DNA of 25,239 nt, taken from assembly GCA_040399325.1 (NCBI GenBank), contig JBBASJ010000033.1:1-25239 (forward strand), in the 5' to 3' direction. Of the stretch, positions 17,126 to 24,623 are shown one piece after another; within the stretch, counting starts at the first letter, position 1, and every line of letters begins with the position of its first letter. A program made the position numbers and the translations under genes. This DNA comes from RGUW01 sp040399325 (GTDB taxonomy: Bacteria > Cyanobacteriota > Cyanobacteriia > PCC-6307 > Cyanobiaceae). The notes beneath the pieces are model-generated. The model made no database searches. It was not told where the DNA came from and saw only the letters and a program-made list of their open reading frames with translations.

Positions 17126-18034
17126 ATGACGCCCAGCCGGTCTGCCGTGATGTCTGCCTCTGCGCCCCGCACCGCCACGGCCTGGGGATTTCTGGCCCCG
17201 GCGCTGCTGCTGCTGGGGGTGTCGGTGCTCATCCCTGCGGCGATGGCGCTGGTCATGGCCTTCACCCGCAGCGGGCTCGACGTCAGTGAGCCCCTGCGCT
17301 TCATCGGCCTGGCCAACTTCAGGCGCCTGCTGGCCGATCCGATGATGGCGCGGGTGTCGCTCACCACCGGGGCCTATCTGCTGGGGATCGTGCCACCGAT
17401 CGTGCTGGGTTCGCTGGCGCTGGCGGTGCTGGTCAACCGACAACTGCCCGGCATGCATTGGTTCAGGGGCGCGTTCTACACACCGGTGCTGGTCTCGATC
17501 GTGGTGGCGGCGATCGCCTTCCGCTGGCTCTACGCCGACAACGGCCTGATCAACGGCTGGATGGTGGCCCTGCTGGGGGAGCGATTCACACCGATCGGGT
17601 TTCTGAGCTCCCCCCAGCTGGCCCTGCCGGCCGTGATGGTGGTGACCCTGTGGAAAGGCCTTGGCTACTACATGGTGATCTTTTTGGCCGGGCTGCAGGG
17701 CATTGCTCCCGAGCTCTATGAGGCTGCCGCCCTCGATGGCAGTGACGGTTGGCGCCGGCATCTGGACATCACCCTGCCCCTGCTGCGGCCCTACGTGACC
17801 CTGGTGGCTGTGATCTCGGCCATCGCCGCCACCAAGGTGTTTGAGGAGGTCTATCTGATGACCCAGGGGGGGCCCGCCGATGCGACACGCACCATCGTGT
17901 ACTACGTCTACGATCAGGCCTTCGCTGAACTCGAAATCAGCTACGCCTGCACGGTGGGCCTGGCCCTGTTCCTCGGGGTGCTGCTGTTGAGCCTGGTTCG
18001 CGTTCTGGTCGCCGGTGATCGTGGCCTCACCTGA
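17126..18034 (+). CDS. ABC transporter permease, sugar (MalF/UgpA) type
   Basis: A 302-residue inner-membrane permease with about six helices. The cytoplasmic coupling loop has the EAA motif 'LYEAAALDGSDGWRRHLDITLPLL', and 'MTQGGPADATRTIVYYVYDQAF' near the end is typical of carbohydrate-uptake permeases of the MalF/UgpA/GgtC type. A second ATG at 17150 gives a 294-residue form that starts just before the first helix. No ATPase, second permease or binding protein lies beside it in this window, so partners must be encoded elsewhere. Substrate could be a sugar or compatible solute such as glucosylglycerol; that is inference. Confidence 0.9.
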   Translation: MTPSRSAVMSASAPRTATAWGFLAPALLLLGVSVLIPAAMALVMAFTRSGLDVSEPLRFIGLANFRRLLADPMMARVSLTTGAYLLGIVPPIVLGSLALAVLVNRQLPGMHWFRGAFYTPVLVSIVVAAIAFRWLYADNGLINGWMVALLGERFTPIGFLSSPQLALPAVMVVTLWKGLGYYMVIFLAGLQGIAPELYEAAALDGSDGWRRHLDITLPLLRPYVTLVAVISAIAATKVFEEVYLMTQGGPADATRTIVYYVYDQAFAELEISYACTVGLALFLGVLLLSLVRVLVAGDRGLT

Positions 18035-18100
18035 TGCCCCACCGTCGCGGTTGAAGATGGAAGATTGGACCTCACGGGGCGTGTGGTCGTGCAGGTGCTC

Positions 18101-19402
18101 ATGGATTCTTCCGGTTCAGAGACCGCTTCAGGCCAGGAATCCCTGGCTGCCGATTCCATCGGCATCGTCGGCGGTGGCCAGTTGGCCCTGATGCTGGCCG
18201 AAGCCGCCCAGGAGCTGGGCATGAGCCTGCACGTCCAGACCCCGGGTTCCCATGATCCGGCCACGGCGGCAGCCAGCTCGGTGGTGCTCGCACCGCTCGA
18301 TGATCTGTATGCCACGCGCCAGCTGGCCCGGCGTTGTGCCGCGATCAGCTTCGAAAACGAATGGCTGGACCTGGCTGCCCTCGGCGCCCTCGCCGCCGAG
18401 GGCATTCGCTTTGTGCCCGGGCTTGACGCCCTGGAGCAGCTGGTCAGCAAGCGCGCGCAGCGCCAGTTGCTCAACCGCCTCAATCTGCCCTCACCCCGTT
18501 GGTGCGGACTTGAGGAAGCGCTCAGACCGCTGCCGCGCCAGAACGCTGACCAGGATCGAGCCGATCGCGATGGGGCCGAGCCCCAACCACCGCAGGCCCA
18601 GCAGCAGGATCCCGATGCACCCACCGCACCCCACCTGCCCGAAGGTCTGAGCTTTCCTGTCATGGCCAAGGCGTCCACAGGGGGCTACGACGGCAAGGGA
18701 ACACGGGTGCTCGCCACCCAGGCTGAGCTCGAGTCGCTGCTGGCTGAGGTTGATCCGCGCGACTGGATCCTCGAGCAGCTGGTGAGCTTTGAACTGGAAC
18801 TGGCCCAGTTGGCCTGCCGCGATCGCCATGGACGGGTGCAGTGCTATCCCCTGGTGCAGACCCATCAGCACCAGCAGGTGTGCGACTGGGTCCTGGCTCC
18901 GGCGCCGGTGCCCCATGCGGTGCAGGCCCATGCCAGAAACCTGGCGGCCTCGTTGCTCACGGCGATCGGCTATGTCGGAATGGTTTCGCTTGAGCTTTTT
19001 TATGGACCTGCCGGACTGCAGGTCAACGAGATCGCTCCGCGCACCCACAACGCCGGCCATTTCACGATCGAGGCCTGCCAGACCAGTCAGTTTGCACAGC
19101 AGCTGCGGATCGTCGCCGGGCTGCCGATGGGCCCGGCCGAGCTCTGCGTGCCGGGTGCGCTGATGGTCAACCTGCTGGGCTTCAGCGCCACCGAGTCGGA
19201 CTACCACAACCAGCGCGATGCTCTGGCGCAGCTCCCCGATGCAGCCCTGCACTGGTACGGCAAGACAGGCTCCGGCCTTGGCCGCAAGCTCGGCCATCTG
19301 ACCCTCACCCTGCACGATGCCGATCCGGCTCAGCGCACCCAGGAAGCGATGGCGCGGCTGGCCGAGGTGCGGCAGATCTGGCCCCTGCCGCCGGCCGGCT
19401 GA
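18101..19402 (+). CDS. purK: 5-(carboxyamino)imidazole ribonucleotide synthase
   Basis: From the ATG at 18101 the ATP-grasp enzyme has 433 residues. The start has 'IGIVGGGQLALMLAEAA' (about 20-36), the centre 'FPVMAKASTGGYDGKGTRVL', and the C-terminal part 'VNEIAPRTHNAGHFTIEAC', the PurK signature. It converts AIR, ATP and bicarbonate to N5-CAIR in purine synthesis. An unusual Gln/Asp/Pro-rich stretch (about residues 143-181) with no hydrophobic core interrupts the protein between the first domain and the ATP-grasp domain. The 6S RNA gene follows the stop by about 20 bases, the known arrangement in Synechococcus. Confidence 0.95.
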   Translation: MDSSGSETASGQESLAADSIGIVGGGQLALMLAEAAQELGMSLHVQTPGSHDPATAAASSVVLAPLDDLYATRQLARRCAAISFENEWLDLAALGALAAEGIRFVPGLDALEQLVSKRAQRQLLNRLNLPSPRWCGLEEALRPLPRQNADQDRADRDGAEPQPPQAQQQDPDAPTAPHLPEGLSFPVMAKASTGGYDGKGTRVLATQAELESLLAEVDPRDWILEQLVSFELELAQLACRDRHGRVQCYPLVQTHQHQQVCDWVLAPAPVPHAVQAHARNLAASLLTAIGYVGMVSLELFYGPAGLQVNEIAPRTHNAGHFTIEACQTSQFAQQLRIVAGLPMGPAELCVPGALMVNLLGFSATESDYHNQRDALAQLPDAALHWYGKTGSGLGRKLGHLTLTLHDADPAQRTQEAMARLAEVRQIWPLPPAG

Positions 19403-19420
19403 GGGCCCTAGAGTCGCTGC

Positions 19421-19600
19421 GGACTGCCGTGTTGGTGACTGCCTTTCACAGTTTTCTGATCTGACTCCCTTTTCGACATGGGGGGTCTGCAGCGGAAGCA
19501 ACGTAAGCCGGCCTTGCAGCCGGAAACGGCGCCCCGCCCTTGACCCCCCTTCTGGTTCCACCAGGTCGAACACTGGGGCAAGACGGCACGGCGGTTCACC
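19421..19600 (+). ncRNA. ssaA: 6S RNA (6Sa), RNA polymerase regulator
   Basis: This protein-free stretch directly after purK folds like 6S RNA. GGACTGCCGTGTTG (19421-19434) pairs with CGGCACGGCGGTTC (19584-19597) as a 14-base closing stem with four G-U pairs. GGGGGGTC (19480-19487) pairs with GACCCCCC (19542-19549) as the upper stem. A CCGGC/GCCGG hairpin (19508-19523) sits in the terminal part. Unpaired stretches between the stems give the large central bulge that mimics an open promoter. The 177-180 base length and the purK neighbour match cyanobacterial 6Sa RNA, reported in Synechococcus as transcribed with or near purK. Ends are estimated from the stem. 6S RNA binds the housekeeping sigma-factor polymerase. 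Confidence 0.8.
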
Positions 19601-19641
19601 CCTTTGCTGAGCTTGAGCAAGGCTCGATCAACCCAGCCTGT

Positions 19642-20295
19642 TCAACGCACCTCAATCAACGCGCTGGCCGGATAGCGCACCTTGGCAAGTTGGGCGTAGC
19701 GGTCATCTTCGGCGCGATAGCCCGCTGCACAGACCACCCAGCTGCGGTAGGGGCTCCCTTCGAGTCCCAGCAGGCGGTCATAGGCCCCCGGGTCAAACCC
19801 CTCGATCGGACAGGTGTCGACCCCCAGCAGGGCCGCTGCGGTCATGAAGGTGCCCAGGGCGATGTACACCTGGCGACCATTCCAACCGGCGATCTCGTCG
19901 GCGGGCACCTGCTCATGCTCCACCACGTTGCGCCGCAGCAGGTCGGCGTAGAAGGCCACCTGCTCGCTTTCGAGTCCACGGGTCTGGCAGGTGGTGCTGA
20001 TCAGCGTGTCGACATCAGCCTGATCGATCGTGCGGCGGCCCAGAAACACCACCAGCTCGGCGCAGTCAGTGATCTGACTCTGGTCCCACGAATGGGGCCG
20101 CAGTTGCTGCCTGAGCGCCCGGTCGCGAATCAGCAGGAACTTCCAGGGTTGGAGCCCGTAGCTCGATGGAGACAGCACCAGGCTCTGCTCCAGCGCAGCC
20201 CAGGTCTGGGCCGGGATCGAACGCGTCGGGTCAAAGGCCTTGGTGGCATAGCGCCAGTGCAGGGCCTGCTCCAGGGTCTCGGGCGTGATGGACAT
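19642..20295 (-). CDS. nitroreductase family FMN-dependent NAD(P)H oxidoreductase
   Basis: A 217-residue nitroreductase. 'LHWRYATKAFDPTRSI' near the start carries the FMN-phosphate-binding Arg and Lys pattern (R..T..F), 'LVLSPSSYGLQPWKFLLI' is the second conserved block, and 'YIALGTFMTAAALLGVDTCPIEGFDP' the third, close to NfsB/YdjA-type enzymes. They are cytosolic homodimers that reduce nitro compounds, quinones or flavins. The ATG at 20295 is preferred; a TTG three codons upstream is the only extension. It is downstream of clpS and DUF2103 on the same strand, about 45 bases after DUF2103. Confidence 0.92.
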   Translation of the reverse strand: MSITPETLEQALHWRYATKAFDPTRSIPAQTWAALEQSLVLSPSSYGLQPWKFLLIRDRALRQQLRPHSWDQSQITDCAELVVFLGRRTIDQADVDTLISTTCQTRGLESEQVAFYADLLRRNVVEHEQVPADEIAGWNGRQVYIALGTFMTAAALLGVDTCPIEGFDPGAYDRLLGLEGSPYRSWVVCAAGYRAEDDRYAQLAKVRYPASALIEVR

Positions 20296-20340
20296 GGGAA
20301 GCAAAGGCGATGGGTGTGATCAGCACAGCAGTCCCTGGGG

Positions 20341-20619
20341 TCAGGCGTTCAGCGCCGCCTCGAGCAGGGGTTGCAGGCTCTCGGCACTGAGGCCGGTCAC
20401 CACAAACACCTCCTGCACGCTGCTGCCGCGGCGGGCCACCAGTTTGTGGCCACCGTTGATCGGTGTTGAGATGCGGAGCTGCAGCTTCGGACTGCGGCCC
20501 CGCACACGGCCAATCACCGCCGGGGTGATGGTGTCGATCCCGGGCTGCCGGGCCAGGCTCTGAAGCACCGGGATCAACCCTTCCACATAGGTGCTGTGGG
20601 TGATCACCACTCTGCCCAT
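20341..20619 (-). CDS. DUF2103 family protein (predicted metal-binding)
   Basis: A 92-residue protein starting 'MGRVVITHSTYVEGLIPVL', with 'ITPAVIGRVRGRSPKLQLRISTPINGGHKLVARRGSSVQEVFVVT' following, as in cyanobacterial and archaeal DUF2103 proteins. Its activity is unknown; metal binding is only a family prediction. It begins 8 bases after the clpS stop, indicating an operon with clpS. Confidence 0.85.
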   Translation of the reverse strand: MGRVVITHSTYVEGLIPVLQSLARQPGIDTITPAVIGRVRGRSPKLQLRISTPINGGHKLVARRGSSVQEVFVVTGLSAESLQPLLEAALNA

Positions 20620-20627
20620 GGCAAGGT

Positions 20628-20930
20628 TCAGACCGGTTCGAGCGGTGCCATGGTCAGACCCTGGCCGCCGAGCTGCTGGTGATAAAGCTCGGCCGGTTCC
20701 TGGGGGCCAGCCCAGACCACGGCCGAGCCCTGGCCGTCGATCTCATGGGCCAGCTCCCAGGCGCGATCCGGGGTCATCGCCGGGATGAACCGCACCAGGC
20801 ACTCGACGACATGCACGAAGGTGTTCACGTCGTCGTCGAGCACCACCACCCTGTAGTTGGGGTAGGGCTGGCGCTCGCGCATCGCCGCAGAGCTGCGTTC
20901 GCGCAGGGGGGTGGAGCTCGCCCGGCTCAT
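20628..20930 (-). CDS. clpS: ClpS-like adaptor protein (divergent, ClpS2 type?)
   Basis: From ATG 20930, with a GAGGA ribosome site 9 bases before it, the protein has 100 residues. The ClpS core is 'PNYRVVVLDDDVNTFVHVVECLVRFIP' (24-50), 'TPDRAWELAHEIDGQGSAVVWAGPQEPAELYHQQLGGQGLTMAPLE'. ClpS delivers N-degron proteins to the ClpA/ClpC protease. The usual 'NDD.TPM' loop reads 'LDDDVNTF', so the substrate pocket differs from the standard form, as in the second ClpS of cyanobacteria. The frame is open to 20999. It is divergent from petN, and a ClpP subunit gene occurs at the right edge of the window. Confidence 0.88.
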   Translation of the reverse strand: MSRASSTPLRERSSAAMRERQPYPNYRVVVLDDDVNTFVHVVECLVRFIPAMTPDRAWELAHEIDGQGSAVVWAGPQEPAELYHQQLGGQGLTMAPLEPV

Positions 20931-21004
20931 CAATGTTGTCCTCATGGCGCTCAGCACGCCGCCAAGCCTAGGTATTGTGGCGCCACGCAAACGCGACATC
21001 GGGC

Positions 21005-21106
21005 ATGCTGATCACCGCCGGTTGGGCCGCTCTGGCCGCCATCTTCTCCTTCTCCATCGCCATGGTGGTGTGGGGACGCAACGGCGACGGCAGCATCAAC
21101 TTCTGA
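21005..21106 (+). CDS. petN: cytochrome b6f complex subunit PetN
   Basis: A 33-residue protein from ATG 21005: MLITAGWAALAAIFSFSIAM then VVWGRNGDGSINF. It is one transmembrane helix with the fixed PetN end 'VVWGRNGDG..NF', nearly identical to known cyanobacterial and chloroplast PetN. It is a small subunit needed for assembly and stability of cytochrome b6f in thylakoids. At 33 residues it is easily missed by gene finders. It is divergent from clpS and directly abuts the next small ORF. Confidence 0.97.
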   Translation: MLITAGWAALAAIFSFSIAMVVWGRNGDGSINF

Positions 21107-21259
21107 GTGGTTGACGCTGTCTCTGACCCCTCCAGGATCCTCTCGCTGACGGCAGCAGTCCTGCTGGTCTTCGTGAGTCTTGGGGTGATCTATCTCTCGA
21201 GCGTTGAATGGCGGGACCGGCGGCGTCGCAAGCAGCAGGAACGCAGAGCCAGGTCCTGA
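21107..21259 (+). CDS. small one-helix membrane ORF directly after petN
   Basis: A GTG immediately after the petN stop opens a 50-codon frame: 'VVDAVSDPSRILSLT', then a helix 'AAVLLVFVSLGVIYLSS' (about 16-32), then a strongly basic tail 'VEWRDRRRRKQQERRARS'. Acidic-polar start, hydrophobic helix and Arg/Lys-rich end form a coherent single-pass design with a cytoplasmic basic tail. It overlaps the cofH start by 52 bases in another frame, so one of the two starts may be misplaced. Family not recognised. Confidence 0.55.
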   Translation: MVDAVSDPSRILSLTAAVLLVFVSLGVIYLSSVEWRDRRRRKQQERRARS

Positions 21260-22536
21260 GCCCGTGGGCCTGGGAGCTTGCCGACCGTCTGCTCCAGCCC
21301 GCTGCCCCGGCAGAGCCGGGCTGGAGGGCCTCGGCTGCTACGGGGTCACCATCAAGGCTTGAGGTGCTTCAGCAGTTGATCGATCAGTTGCAGCATCCGT
21401 CATCTGGTCAATACACCGGCACCCCTGCCGATCACCACACGGCCACCCGGTTGCTGCACCTCGGCGGGTCGCTGCTCACGAACCCCGATTCAGACACGGC
21501 GGCAGGCCTGCAGATGCTGCGCGACAGGGCCGATCGGTTGCGCAGCGATCTGGTGGGTGAGACGGTGACCTATGTGGTCAACCGCAACATCAACCTCACC
21601 AACCACTGCGTCAAGCACTGCAGTTTCTGTGCTTTTCGCCGTGACCCGGGGGAACCCGGTGCGTACCGGCTCAGCCGCTCTGAGCTGCAGCACAAGGCCC
21701 ACGAGGCGCAGCGACGTGGAGCCACCGAGCTCTGCATCCAGAGTGGTCTTGACCCTGCCGCCAGCCTCGATGGCAGCCATCTGGCCCATGCCGAAACCGT
21801 GCTGAGCGATCTGCTCGCGGCAGCGCCTGGCATCCATCTGCATGCGTTTTCGCCCCAGGAACTGTTGTTCATGGCTGAAGCCGATGGGCTGCCGCTCCAG
21901 CAGGTGCTGCAGCGGCTGCGCCAGGCGGGGCTCGCCTCGGTGCCGGGCACGGCGGCCGAGGTGCTGAGCGAGCCGCTGCGGCGGCGCCTCTGCCCCGAGA
22001 AGCTCAGTGCCCGCGCCTGGGTGGCCGTCATGCTCGAAGTGCACGCCCAGGGCCTGCCCGCCACCAGCACCCTGATGGCCGGTCACATCGAGACCGCGGC
22101 CGACGTGGCCGCCCATCTGCTCACCCTGGTTGCGATGCAGCGCCACGCCTGGAGCCAGGGCCTGCCGGGTTTCACTGAATTTGTGCTGCTGCCGTTTGTG
22201 GGGCTGAATGCGCCTGCTGCTCTGCGACGTCAGGTGGGCCGCGACCAGCCCGATCTGCAGGCAATGTTGGTGCTGACGGCCCTGGCCCGACTGCTGCTGG
22301 GTCCCTGGATCCGCCACCACCAACCCAGCTGGGTGAAGCTGGGGCTGGAAGGTGCCGCTGAGGCCCTGCGTTGGGGTGCCGATGACCTGGGTGGCACCTT
22401 GATGGAAGAGCACATCACCACCATGGCCGGAGCCAGCGGCGGCACCAATCAGGAGCCCCAGGCTCTGGAGGCGGCGGCAGCCCGCGTCGGGCGCCGGGTG
22501 CGGCGGCGCAACACCACCTATGGCGAGCTGCCATGA
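21208..22536 (+). CDS. cofH: FO synthase subunit 2 (radical SAM), CofH
   Basis: A 442-residue radical SAM enzyme. The CxxxCxxC cluster motif is Cys134, Cys138 and Cys141 within 'NLTNHCVKHCSFCAFRR'. 'ATELCIQSGLDP', 'LHAFSPQELLFMAEADG', 'GLASVPGTAAEVLSEPLRRRLCPEKL', 'MLEVHAQGLPATSTLMAGHIETAADVAAHLL' and 'FTEFVLLPFVGLNAP' follow the CofH pattern. With CofG it makes 7,8-didemethyl-8-hydroxy-5-deazariboflavin, which cyanobacteria use as an antenna pigment of photolyase. ATG 21208 is the only ATG before the conserved part; a GTG at 21364 is the alternative. Its stop overlaps the next gene's ATG (ATGA). Confidence 0.93.
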   Translation: MAGPAASQAAGTQSQVLSPWAWELADRLLQPAAPAEPGWRASAATGSPSRLEVLQQLIDQLQHPSSGQYTGTPADHHTATRLLHLGGSLLTNPDSDTAAGLQMLRDRADRLRSDLVGETVTYVVNRNINLTNHCVKHCSFCAFRRDPGEPGAYRLSRSELQHKAHEAQRRGATELCIQSGLDPAASLDGSHLAHAETVLSDLLAAAPGIHLHAFSPQELLFMAEADGLPLQQVLQRLRQAGLASVPGTAAEVLSEPLRRRLCPEKLSARAWVAVMLEVHAQGLPATSTLMAGHIETAADVAAHLLTLVAMQRHAWSQGLPGFTEFVLLPFVGLNAPAALRRQVGRDQPDLQAMLVLTALARLLLGPWIRHHQPSWVKLGLEGAAEALRWGADDLGGTLMEEHITTMAGASGGTNQEPQALEAAAARVGRRVRRRNTTYGELP

Positions 22537-23846
22537 GGGTGCTGCCCTGGCGATTGGTGCCCAGGCGAGTGCTGTTGCCCAACACGGCGGCCGCCGCGGC
22601 CGCTCTGCTGCTGGTTCCGGCCCTCGCCCTGCTGGTCTGGCCCCGCTCCCAGGCCCAGGGGCTGGCCCGTCTGTTCAACCAGTCGCAGCTGATCCAGAGC
22701 TTCGCTGCCGCACCCACGCGTCCGCCGCCGGCGCTCTGGCGCCAACGGCTCGGCCCCCTGGCCGCTGCGCTGTGGTCACGCCAGCAGGGGGTCTGGTGGC
22801 AGTTCTGGGGGGTCCATGGCGATGCCGGGGCCTTCCTGGTGCTGCCCGCGGTGAGCCTCAGCGGCGCAGCTGGCGATCGCCTGCCGGTGCCTCCGCTGCT
22901 GGTCGATGAGCTGGCCGTCGTGGCGGCCGACCCGCTGTCGCGGCAGTGGCTCTCGGATCGACTGCGCAGCGTGCCACGGTCGCCCCGGGGCCTGGAGCAG
23001 CGCTGCCTGTTGCAGTTGCGCCAGCCCCAGACAGTCAGCTGGAGTCCGGCTGGACTGGGCGCCCTCGCGGGCCCGGTCGCTCCGCTGTTGCAACGGTTTC
23101 AACAGGGATGTCTGACCCTGGACCTGCTGGGCCAGAGGGTCGATCTCAGTGGCGAGGCCGCAGCTGCGGTGGGCGTGCTCAGCCCGGCCTCCCAGGCACG
23201 ACCCGAGCCCGCGTCCCGGCCGCTGACACCGGGTCAGTTGCTCGAGCTTCGCGGTCCGGCTCTCGAGGCCCTGCTGCAGGGGTTGCTGTCCCGTCAGCTG
23301 GTGCGTGAGCCGTTGGCATCCCGTTATGCGATCGCCGAGCCCCAGCTGGCCCTGCTACGCCGCAGTCCGTTTGTGCTGCGGCTGCGCGAACTGCCGCAGG
23401 GTCCGTTCCAGGCCGGCCTGGAACTGGCTCTTGCCCCCGCTGCCCGCGATCGCCAGGCCTGGGAGCGGTTGCTGGCTGCCCTGCGCCAGCCGCTCCTCCA
23501 GCAGGGACTGCAGGAGCAGGGGGCGAGCCCGCAGCGCACCCACTGGCGCGACGAGCAGGGCCGGGTCGTGGGCGGATGGTTCTGGCAGACCCCCGACGCA
23601 GGGGGAGCACGCAGGCTGGTGTTCTTCGTGGGACCCGAGCCGGCACCCGGGTCAGCACCACCGGGCCCGTCAGGGGTGGTGGTGTTGCAGGCCCGACCCA
23701 GCGACCTCGACCGTCTGGGGCTCTGGCCCGGAAGTTTTCCACCGTTGGTCAGGCGCGCCGATCAGCTGGAGATTCAGGCAGACGCCGAGCGCGGCCAGCC
23801 GATCAGCCGGCTGACGGGACGCCTGGCGTTGACCCGTTCTCGTTAG
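22533..23846 (+). CDS. membrane-anchored protein of unknown function (DUF3352-like?)
   Basis: A 437-residue protein with one N-terminal transmembrane helix ('NTAAAAAALLLVPALALLVW', about residues 17-36) and a large exported part rich in Leu, Arg, Gln and Pro. It has no recognised catalytic motif; two segments (about 45-200 and 240-430) with alternating hydrophobic strands recall the anchored DUF3352 proteins of cyanobacteria, but this is a weak impression. It starts in an ATGA overlap with cofH, so is coupled to it. Its last 44 bases lie antisense to the end of psb29. Confidence 0.75.
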   Translation: MRVLPWRLVPRRVLLPNTAAAAAALLLVPALALLVWPRSQAQGLARLFNQSQLIQSFAAAPTRPPPALWRQRLGPLAAALWSRQQGVWWQFWGVHGDAGAFLVLPAVSLSGAAGDRLPVPPLLVDELAVVAADPLSRQWLSDRLRSVPRSPRGLEQRCLLQLRQPQTVSWSPAGLGALAGPVAPLLQRFQQGCLTLDLLGQRVDLSGEAAAAVGVLSPASQARPEPASRPLTPGQLLELRGPALEALLQGLLSRQLVREPLASRYAIAEPQLALLRRSPFVLRLRELPQGPFQAGLELALAPAARDRQAWERLLAALRQPLLQQGLQEQGASPQRTHWRDEQGRVVGGWFWQTPDAGGARRLVFFVGPEPAPGSAPPGPSGVVVLQARPSDLDRLGLWPGSFPPLVRRADQLEIQADAERGQPISRLTGRLALTRSR

Positions 23847-24531
23847 TGGCTTCTTCCGAAGCCGCCGGTGCCGCGGCACGGCGCTCGCGCTTGCGTTTCT
23901 CGGCGGCCACGGTCTCTTCCATCAGCTCGACCGCCTGGGCCATTTTTTCGAGGTTGCTGGCGTAGAGCTTGAGATCCTTATCGAGCCGATCACGCAGCAG
24001 TCCCATGGATGCGCCCAGGTCATGGGCATAGTCACGCAGGGCCGACGGATCCATGGCATCGGCGCCCTGGGCCTGCTCCAGCAGGGCCATGAGCCCGACC
24101 GCCATCAAACGTGAGTAGTGAAAGTCGGGCCGTTGAATGCCGGCCAGCGCCTGGGCCAAGGGCTCAGGGGCGCCCTGACCCTGTTGCTCGACCCATTGCC
24201 GCACGGCGTCGACGCTGTGGCTGCCCATGGCCGCCAGGGCCTGCCCGTGCTGCTGTCGCAGTGCAGAGGCGTCAAAGCCGCTGGCACTGCACAGCGCGTC
24301 AAACAGGGGAGCCTTCTGGGCTTCTGGGCGGTACCCCTTGGCGAACCCATCGAACACCTGCACCAGCCCCACCGCAAACAGGGGGTCAGCCTTGAACCCC
24401 TGCTGGCGGCTGAGCAGATGCAGCTCCACCAGCAGCTCATCGACCATGCGCCGGTACAACGGACCGATCACATAGGGGAAGGCGCGGTGAAAGGCCCGCT
24501 TGCTGTCGGCAACGGTGAGAGCAGCGCTCAC
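23803..24531 (-). CDS. thf1: photosystem II biogenesis protein Psb29/Thf1
   Basis: From the GTG at 24531 the protein has 242 residues. It starts 'VSAALTVADSKRAFHRAFPYVIGPLYRRMVDELLVELHLLSRQQGF', the conserved Thf1 opening, and continues with 'FAVGLVQVFDGFAKGYRPE', 'DFHYSRLMAVGLMALLE' and the C-terminal coiled helix 'LYASNLEKMAQAVELMEETVAAEKRKRERR' ending in a variable tail. Psb29/Thf1 is a soluble or thylakoid-associated factor for PSII assembly and turnover, linked to FtsH. The open frame goes to 24573, but the first 14 residues lack similarity. ClpP lies divergently next to it, about 92 bases away. Confidence 0.95.
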   Translation of the reverse strand: MSAALTVADSKRAFHRAFPYVIGPLYRRMVDELLVELHLLSRQQGFKADPLFAVGLVQVFDGFAKGYRPEAQKAPLFDALCSASGFDASALRQQHGQALAAMGSHSVDAVRQWVEQQGQGAPEPLAQALAGIQRPDFHYSRLMAVGLMALLEQAQGADAMDPSALRDYAHDLGASMGLLRDRLDKDLKLYASNLEKMAQAVELMEETVAAEKRKRERRAAAPAASEEATNENGSTPGVPSAG

Positions 24532-24623
24532 GCAGGTGCAACCAAGGTGCAGCGACCCTAGCGCCGCCCCCATCGAGGCGTTTCCAGCCTCAGTAGGATC
24601 ACGACCGTGCTGAGAGCGGGCCT

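Noticed and set aside
19478..19550. Signal recognition particle RNA considered for the GGAAGCAACGTAAG stretch
   Set aside because: The SRP loop signature does not match, whereas the long closing stem and purK neighbour fit 6S RNA.
18491..19573. 360-codon minus-strand frame opposite purK
   Set aside because: Shadow of PurK; also crosses the 6S RNA region.
19540..20319. 259-codon plus-strand frame opposite nitroreductase
   Set aside because: Antisense to a clear nitroreductase; its first part lies inside the 6S RNA.
21490..22413. 307-codon minus-strand frame opposite cofH
   Set aside because: Shadow of CofH, whose radical SAM motifs are intact.
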